Of a stretch of 64,000 nt of DNA, positions 58,335 through 64,000 are shown piece by piece; the stretch's first letter is position 1; each line of letters begins with the position of its first letter. Location: contig NZ_JADYWL010000001.1 in assembly GCF_015864825.1 (NCBI RefSeq), positions 558,001 through 622,000 of the forward strand. The letters are read 5' to 3'. Source of the stretch: Psychrobacter sp. NZS113. Lineage in GTDB: Bacteria; Pseudomonadota; Gammaproteobacteria; Pseudomonadales; Moraxellaceae. The notes below the pieces were generated by a model. It did no database searches, was not told the DNA's origin, and worked only from the letters and a program-made list of their open reading frames with translations. The translations under genes and the position numbers were made by a program.

Positions 58335-58602
58335 TGAAGGTGATTGTATGCTTTGTACTATCTATAAAGGTTACCTTCCTTCAAAGCACATGCTATTTAA
58401 CCTATTATTTTAGATATGTGTTTCGATAGTGAGTTAGATATTGATATGAGAAATATTTCTTGTGCGCATATCTTCATTATTGATAATTCAATTCACCTTT
58501 TTTACAAAAACCTTTATCCAAATAAGTTATTCAATATAAATCTATTGTAGACGAGCTATAAGTTAAAACTACTAAAGGTATCGTTATCGTATACTGATCT
58601 GG

Positions 58603-59322
58603 TTAACTCTCACATTTGGTAGGGTGGTTCTCATTAAACTTCTGTGTAATACGGCCTGCTTGGCTAAATGATATGAGGTACATCGCTTCATTATAGTCAA
58701 CAATCGGACAGTATTTGATATGACCAAAATGCCCTCGAGGCTTGCCAGTGTCACCCCAAAACTTAGTGTAATGGCGTCTGGCGCCAACCCGTAAACTTAG
58801 CTTGCTGTATTTAGGGTTTAAAGGCTGCTGAGAGAGTAGGGAATCTATTTGATCATCAAAGTGCTTATTATCGTTTTTATCTATAAAGAGCAAAAGTGTC
58901 ATGTCGCTATCTCTATGGCAGCGACCTCCGTTATCAGACAAACAAACAATCACATTTTGTCTTCTAATATAACTTTCAGCTTTCGCTAGGGTCAGCGAGC
59001 TTTTTAACTGACTTTTGATACGTTTGGCTTCCATGTGTGCCAAGTGCGTTTGTATGAATGGCATTGCAATCGCTACTATAATTGCTAAAACTGAAATGGT
59101 GACAATAAGCTCGACTAGGGTAAAGCCTTGTTTATATTTAAATATGCTTTTATTTACTATGACTCTATCGAACGGAGATATGTTAGAAAACGACATATGA
59201 AGTCGCGTTATAGAAAAGGCAGATCTCTTACGAAGGTGCTTATAGGCAATTGATCTCAATAAACGTAATAAAAACGCAGATAGCTTTCCATAGCTTGATA
59301 ACATTCTATAAAGCAGTGTCAT
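58603..59322 (-). CDS. FimT/GspH-like type IV pseudopilin
   Basis: A frame of 239 codons. The prepilin cleavage/methylation site is KQGFTLVELIVTISVLAIIVAIAMPF at about 65-89, followed by the GspH/FimT-type C-terminal domain with two cysteine pairs. A minor pilin of type IV pili or competence machinery is likely. The 64 residues before the site are far longer than a normal leader and no ribosome site is clear, so the true start may lie downstream (for example near 59196 or later). No other pilin gene is adjacent. Confidence 0.75.
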   Translation of the reverse strand: MTLLYRMLSSYGKLSAFLLRLLRSIAYKHLRKRSAFSITRLHMSFSNISPFDRVIVNKSIFKYKQGFTLVELIVTISVLAIIVAIAMPFIQTHLAHMEAKRIKSQLKSSLTLAKAESYIRRQNVIVCLSDNGGRCHRDSDMTLLLFIDKNDNKHFDDQIDSLLSQQPLNPKYSKLSLRVGARRHYTKFWGDTGKPRGHFGHIKYCPIVDYNEAMYLISFSQAGRITQKFNENHPTKCES

Positions 59323-59899
59323 AAGAGCTTATTACCTATAATGAATGAGTTATTTCAATAAAACGATCTCGCTTTTTATCATTGGCTGTTCAAGTGTTCC
59401 TAAAAGCCCTTTAATAGCATATGGCTTGAGTATTTTGATGAGGTAAATACTTGAAAATAGGGCGGAATTTCACATATATGAAACAATGTTGGCTATCCTA
59501 ATATATACAGAATATATATCTACTGTCAAAATTTGTTTCAATTAGTGAATGAAAGGTTTTAACAATAGAGAAAAATTGCTTGTCGTATTAAAATATGCTC
59601 AGGCAATAGGTGCTATTAGGTTTGTTACCTATGGGAAACTGACATACAAAAGATAAAAAGCGTAAGGCGCGTTAGTTATAGGTAACTACAGCAGGCTATT
59701 GTGTTTTAGTTACAACATTATCGTGTAATAATGTGTAGCTCCTTAACGAAAAAAGTTGTAAACTGAATCGATAATCGCTAAGCTACTCCTTAATTGGTTT
59801 TGCTTTGTCACTTGAAATTCGTAAAAGATGTCTATTTGAAGCGTCTTGAAGAACGGTTTTGCTTAATGCATCACTAAACTTATCCTTTGGAGGAAGTCC
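59323..59899. other. 577-bp A+T-rich region upstream of ompA
   Basis: No credible gene is seen. A perfect 9-bp inverted repeat GTTACCTAT (59624-59632)/ATAGGTAAC (59678-59686) with a 45-nt spacer lies here, and the promoters of ompA and of the pseudopilin gene must be within. I could not fix the ompA promoter boxes. Confidence 0.45.
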
Positions 59900-61165
59900 A
59901 TGAAATTGAATAAAATAGCTCTAGCTTTGTTTGCTGTAGCCGCTGCACCTATGGCTGCTAACGCTGGTGTTACCATTAGCCCGTTGTTACTTGGTTATCA
60001 CATGACTGAAGAATTCAGTGATACTTCTGACAAACAGCGTGAAGTATTGACTACTGGTAAACAACTTAATGATGGTAGTACTTTGAATGGTGGTGTTGCT
60101 AAAGAAAGCAGCCTATATACTGGTGCTGCTCTAGGTATCGAACTTACTCCTTCTACTCAGTTCCAAGTTGAGTATGGTGTATCAAACGCGAATGGCGAAG
60201 CTTCTGAAGATTCAGCTGAATCTGGCGCTAACCGTTTTGATGTAGAACAAACCATGTTAACTGGTAACTTCTTAATCGGTACTGAAGAATTCACTGGTTA
60301 CACTGATAGTGCATTGAAGCCATATGTATTGGTTGGTGCTGGTCAATCTAAGATCAAAGTAGAAAACCAAGAAACTTATGTTTCTGATGTAACTGGCGAA
60401 ACAGTTACTGCTGGTACTAAAGTATCAAGCTCTAAAGATACTATCGGTAACCTAGGTCTAGGTGCTATGTATCGTATCAACGACGCTATAAGCCTACGTG
60501 GTGAAGCTCGTGCGATTCATAACTTTGATAACAACTGGTGGGAAGGCATGGCTTTGGCCGGTCTAGAAGTTGTACTTGGTGGCCATTTAGCACCTACAGT
60601 AGCAGTACCGCCAATGCAAGAGCCAATGGTTGACAACACTCCAGTAGTAGTTGTTGAATCTGATCTTGATTCTGACGGTGATGGCGTACCTGATAGCATC
60701 GATGCATGCCCAGGCACTCCAATGAACGTTGTAGTAGATGAGCGCGGTTGCCCAGTACCAGTAGACATTACTGATGAACTGAAAATGGAACTACGTGTAT
60801 TCTTTGATAACGATAAATCAGCTATCAAAACTCAGTATCAGCCAGAAATCGCTAAAGTAGCAGAGAAGATGCGTGAGTATCCTAACTCTACAGCACGTGT
60901 AGAAGGTCATGCTTCTAAAACTGGTCCTTCAGCACGTTATAACCAACGTCTGTCTGAAGCTCGTGCCGTTGCAGTTAAATCTATGCTAACTAACGAATTC
61001 GGTATCGCTCCAAACCGTCTATCAACTGTTGGTTATGGTTATGATAACCCAATCGCTCCAAACGACACTGAAGAAGGTCGTGCTATGAACCGTCGTGTTT
61101 ATGCCATCATCACTGGTGACAAAACAATGACTGTTGAACAAACTAAAGACATGGTTGTTCAATAA
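59900..61165 (+). CDS. ompA: OmpA family outer membrane protein
   Basis: A 421-residue outer-membrane protein. The signal peptide MKLNKIALALFAVAAAPMAANA precedes an eight-strand beta-barrel to about 225. A Pro/Val linker, a calcium-binding TSP3-like stretch DSDGDGVPDSIDACP (about 256-270) and a C-terminal OmpA domain that binds peptidoglycan (LRVFFDNDKSAIKTQY; NQRLSEARA; NRRV) follow. GGAGGA before the ATG suggests strong translation, as expected of an abundant porin-like protein. Confidence 0.93.
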   Translation: MKLNKIALALFAVAAAPMAANAGVTISPLLLGYHMTEEFSDTSDKQREVLTTGKQLNDGSTLNGGVAKESSLYTGAALGIELTPSTQFQVEYGVSNANGEASEDSAESGANRFDVEQTMLTGNFLIGTEEFTGYTDSALKPYVLVGAGQSKIKVENQETYVSDVTGETVTAGTKVSSSKDTIGNLGLGAMYRINDAISLRGEARAIHNFDNNWWEGMALAGLEVVLGGHLAPTVAVPPMQEPMVDNTPVVVVESDLDSDGDGVPDSIDACPGTPMNVVVDERGCPVPVDITDELKMELRVFFDNDKSAIKTQYQPEIAKVAEKMREYPNSTARVEGHASKTGPSARYNQRLSEARAVAVKSMLTNEFGIAPNRLSTVGYGYDNPIAPNDTEEGRAMNRRVYAIITGDKTMTVEQTKDMVVQ

Positions 61166-61204
61166 GTAATAGCCAATTGGTTATGTGATTAAATATATAG
61201 TTAC

Positions 61205-61236
61205 AAAAAAAGCTGCCCATTGGGTGGCTTTTTTTT
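61205..61236 (+). terminator. terminator of ompA
   Basis: AAGCTGCCC and GGGTGGCTT pair (two G-U pairs) around a short loop and are followed by TTTTTTT. It lies 40 bp after the ompA stop. Confidence 0.8.
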
Positions 61237-61286
61237 ATTTATGTATTGAGAAAAGTGAGTTATTACATAAATTTATGAATCAATAA

Positions 61287-61329
61287 TGTTATACTAGCTG
61301 CCCAAACATTCTGTAAATTGACAGAATGT
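61287..61329 (+). promoter_or_regulatory. possible typA promoter with a downstream palindrome
   Basis: TGTTATACT (61287-61295) is an extended -10 element. Immediately after the predicted start lies the perfect inverted repeat ACATTCTGT-AAATTG-ACAGAATGT (61306-61329). It could be an operator or a 5'-end hairpin. The second arm also overlaps a TTGACA (61318-61323). The rest of the 356-bp gap shows no gene. Confidence 0.4.
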
Positions 61330-61521
61330 ACATTAGCATAGCTATCTGTATGATGAATTTATCAGTGTAGATTCTTGATTATATTGAAATTATTTGATTA
61401 ACAGCACTTATTGTGCAGTCGTCTAAAAGTAAGTATTCAATATCTATCTGGTTGATGATAAATGTTTATCCGGTGGCGCTTATTGCTACTGCATTTTTTT
61501 AAGACGAAACGAGCATTTTAT

Positions 61522-63372
61522 ATGGCGAACGATATCAAACACCTGCGTAACATTGCAATTATTGCCCACGTTGACCACGGTAAAACAACTTTGGTTGATA
61601 AGTTATTACATCAGTCTGGTACTTTTGGCGACCGTGCAAACATTGCTGAACGTGCAATGGATTCAGGCGATATTGAGCAAGAACGTGGTATTACTATTTT
61701 GGCTAAAAACACAGCTATTCGCTGGACAGATCAAACTGTAGATACAGAATATCGTATCAACATCGTTGATACTCCAGGTCACGCCGATTTCGGTGGTGAA
61801 GTTGAGCGTGTTATGTCAATGGTTGACTGCGTATTGCTAGTTGTTGACGCTGTTGATGGTCCAATGCCTCAGACTCGTTTTGTAACGCAAAAAGCATTCG
61901 AACAAGGGCTAAAGCCTATTGTTGTTATCAATAAAATTGACCGTCCTGGTTCGCGTCCTGATTGGGTCATGGATCAAATCTTTGATTTGTTTGATAACCT
62001 AGGTGCAACTGACGAGCAGCTTGATTTCCCAGTTGTTTATGCATCAGCATTGAACGGTGTTGCAGGTTTAGAAGCTGATAATTTAGCTGATGATATGACG
62101 CCACTGTTTAAGACTATCGTTGATGTTGTACAGGCTCCACAGGTTGATGCAGATGCACCATTCCGCATGCAAATCTCAAGCCTTGACTTCAATAGCTTTG
62201 TTGGTGTTATCGGTATTGGTCGTATCCAGCGTGGTAAAGTTAAACTTAACACGCAAGTAACTGTCATTGACAAGCATGGCAACACGCGTAATGGTCGTAT
62301 TCTAAAAATCATGGGCTATCATGGTCTTGATCGTATTGATGTTGAAGATGCACAGGCTGGTGATATCGTTTGCATCACTGGTATTGATGCACTTAATATC
62401 TCAGATACGATTTGTGATCCAGCTAATGTTGAAGCATTACCAGCACTAACTGTAGATGAACCTACCGTATCAATGAACTTTCAAGTAAACAACTCACCGT
62501 TCGCTGGTCGTGATGGTAAGTTTGTGACGTCACGTAATATTCGTGAGCGTCTTGAGCGTGAATTGATTCATAACGTAGCACTACGTGTAGAAGACACAGA
62601 GTCTCCTGATAAATTTAAAGTATCAGGTCGCGGTGAGCTTCACTTATCCGTACTTATCGAAAACATGCGCCGTGAAGGTTTTGAGATGGGTGTTTCAGGC
62701 CCAGAAGTTATCGTTAAAGAAGTTGATGGTAAACTACAAGAGCCGTATGAAAACGTTGTGTTCGATATTGAAGACGAACATCAAGGTTCTATCATGGAGC
62801 AAGTTGGTCTACGCAAAGGCGAGATGACTAACATGGAACTTGATGGTAAAGGTCGTATGCGTATTGAAGCGACTATGCCTGCTCGTGGTTTGATTGGTTT
62901 CCGTTCTGAGTTCTTAACACTGACTTCAGGTAGCGGTATCATGACTTCTAGCTTCTCACATTATGGTCCGCAAAAGATCGGTGATGTTGGTGGTCGCTCT
63001 AACGGTGTATTGGTTTCTATGACCAAAGGTGTTTGCCTAGGCTTCGCACTATTTAACCTTCAAAAACGTGGTAAGTTATTTGCTGAGCCACAGCTTGAAG
63101 TATATGAAGGTATGATTGTCGGTCTGAACTCTCGTAACGATGATATGACAGTTAACCCAACAACTGGTAAACAGCTAACCAACGTACGTGCTAGTGGTAC
63201 TGATGAAGCATTGACGTTGACACCAGCGGTTAAGTTTACGCTTGAGCAAGCACTTGAATTCATTCAAGATGATGAATTGGTTGAAGTGACACCTAAAGCG
63301 ATTCGTATCCGTAAGCGCTATCTGACTGAAAGTGAGCGTAAGCGTCACGGTCGTGGTAAAAAAGGTGCTTAA
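61522..63372 (+). CDS. typA: ribosome-associated GTPase TypA/BipA
   Basis: A 616-residue translational GTPase needed for growth in the cold and for ribosome assembly in other bacteria. G1 AHVDHGKTT is at 15-23, G3 DTPGHADFGGEVERV and G4 NKIDRPG are intact, and the BipA-specific C-terminal domain with SVYASALNG-like and RGKLFAEPQLEVYEG segments is complete. ATG 61522 gives the family start MANDIKHLRNIAIIAH; a longer frame from 61462 is unlikely. Confidence 0.95.
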   Translation: MANDIKHLRNIAIIAHVDHGKTTLVDKLLHQSGTFGDRANIAERAMDSGDIEQERGITILAKNTAIRWTDQTVDTEYRINIVDTPGHADFGGEVERVMSMVDCVLLVVDAVDGPMPQTRFVTQKAFEQGLKPIVVINKIDRPGSRPDWVMDQIFDLFDNLGATDEQLDFPVVYASALNGVAGLEADNLADDMTPLFKTIVDVVQAPQVDADAPFRMQISSLDFNSFVGVIGIGRIQRGKVKLNTQVTVIDKHGNTRNGRILKIMGYHGLDRIDVEDAQAGDIVCITGIDALNISDTICDPANVEALPALTVDEPTVSMNFQVNNSPFAGRDGKFVTSRNIRERLERELIHNVALRVEDTESPDKFKVSGRGELHLSVLIENMRREGFEMGVSGPEVIVKEVDGKLQEPYENVVFDIEDEHQGSIMEQVGLRKGEMTNMELDGKGRMRIEATMPARGLIGFRSEFLTLTSGSGIMTSSFSHYGPQKIGDVGGRSNGVLVSMTKGVCLGFALFNLQKRGKLFAEPQLEVYEGMIVGLNSRNDDMTVNPTTGKQLTNVRASGTDEALTLTPAVKFTLEQALEFIQDDELVEVTPKAIRIRKRYLTESERKRHGRGKKGA

Positions 63373-63471
63373 TATCAATAAGTGAGTTATTCAGTAATTC
63401 ATATCATTGATGTTTGACACTGAAACTCAATGTTAGTAAAAATTTTCTGGCATTGAAGCAGTTAAAAGATT

Positions 63472-63520
63472 AGCAGTATAAGGTGAGCGATTAGTGCTTC
63501 ACTTTATACTGCTTTTTTTT
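63472..63520 (+). terminator. terminator of typA
   Basis: AGCAGTATAAGGTGAGC pairs with GCTTCACTTTATACTGCT around a GATTAGT loop and is followed by TTTTTTT. Confidence 0.85.
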
Positions 63521-63652
63521 GTGTTGTAATTTTGCAAAAATAGAGACAGAATAACAAACAGTAGCAAAGTATTCATTTTTTGTTATAAAAGCTAAAGTTG
63601 AAGTAATTTTTAGACAGTGGTCTATTGGTAAATAAATTTTTAGGAGAAAACA

Positions 63653-64000
63653 ATGAGTATGGTATCGGAGTTTAAAGAGTTTGCGTTAAAAGGTAATGTG
63701 ATGGACCTAGCAGTTGGCGTCATCATTGGTGGTGCTTTCGCAACCATCACAACTTCTCTCGTGGCAGACATTATCATGCCTATCGTCGCCTTTATATTCG
63801 GTGGCGAAATTGACTTCAAAAACATGTTCTTAGTATTAGGGGACGCACCTGAAGGTATTGCGATGACCTATGATGCACTCAAAGAAGCGGGTGTTCCAGT
63901 ATTAGCATACGGTAACTTCATTACGGTGCTTATTAACTTCCTAATTTTAGCGTTTATTATCTTTATGATGGTTAGAACGGTAAATAAAATGCGCCGTGCT
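63653..64000 (+). CDS. mscL: large-conductance mechanosensitive channel (3' end outside window)
   Basis: 116 codons are visible before the window ends; about 20-30 more are expected. The protein starts [29 protein letters not shown], the diagnostic N-terminal helix and first pore helix of MscL. The second helix is [25 protein letters not shown]. It forms a pentameric tension-gated channel that releases solutes on osmotic downshock. AGGAG lies six bases before ATG 63653. Confidence 0.95.
   Translation, partial: MSMVSEFKEFALKGNVMDLAVGVIIGGAFATITTSLVADIIMPIVAFIFGGEIDFKNMFLVLGDAPEGIAMTYDALKEAGVPVLAYGNFITVLINFLILAFIIFMMVRTVNKMRRA

Overview
The window reads as core chromosome of a gammaproteobacterium of the Moraxellaceae, most likely Psychrobacter. 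This is inferred from gene content and order: smc-zipA-ligA, lepA-lepB-DUF4845-rnc-era-recO, rubredoxin reductase of the Acinetobacter RubB type, an 8-strand OmpA, and moderate G+C with many short palindromic intergenic repeats. There is no prophage, insertion sequence, CRISPR array or obvious defence island. Both ends cut through genes (gltI at the left, mscL at the right).

Layout. 1-3001: glutamate/aspartate ABC importer gltIJKL, with a hairpin after gltI and a 107-bp repeat between gltK and gltL. 3193-5827: PaiB-like flavin-binding protein, DJ-1/PfpI protein and rubredoxin reductase. 6100-15144: leucine/isovalerate degradation genes (acyl-CoA synthetase, methylcrotonyl-CoA carboxylase beta, methylglutaconyl-CoA hydratase, carboxylase alpha, HMG-CoA lyase, isovaleryl-CoA dehydrogenase), behind a good sigma70-type promoter. 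15270-19704: lone TonB-C protein, birA-coaX on the minus strand, a TauE/SafE exporter and an unknown gene. 19771-27572: smc, zipA, ligA. 27573-30053: a small accessory patch with four GGTGCGC palindromes, an A+T-rich orphan gene, a DUF2283-like pseudogene and two small lipoproteins. 30369-38954: YgiQ radical SAM protein, a lipoprotein, an ammonium transporter behind a textbook sigma54 promoter with an unknown partner gene, an Lrp regulator divergent from an EamA transporter, and smpB. 39199-42235: coaD, ferredoxin, bioA, bioD. 42307-42912: RNase P RNA and tRNA-Met(CAT). 43152-51592: group-2 capsule export and initiation genes kpsMTEDCS. 51950-58334: lepA-lepB-DUF4845-rnc-era-recO. 58603-64000: FimT/GspH-like pseudopilin, ompA, typA, mscL.

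Functional threads. Biotin supply and use are both present: bioA and bioD make biotin, birA attaches it, and the methylcrotonyl-CoA carboxylase alpha subunit (Lys667) is a substrate. CoA synthesis (coaX, coaD) lies beside these and beside the CoA-dependent leucine pathway. The capsule block carries export and Kdo-linker enzymes but no polymer-specific genes in the window.

The most unusual material is non-coding. A ~107-bp element with imperfect 28-bp terminal inverted repeats (TATAGT.. to ..ACTATA) occurs at least five times, including a near-tandem pair between zipA and ligA and a compound hairpin between smc and zipA. Its arms differ in sequence between copies but stay complementary. I found no clear new protein system. 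The best protein candidates for follow-up are the gene downstream of the ammonium transporter (35738-36361), the unknown gene before smc (18763-19704) and the A+T-rich orphan (27984-28538).
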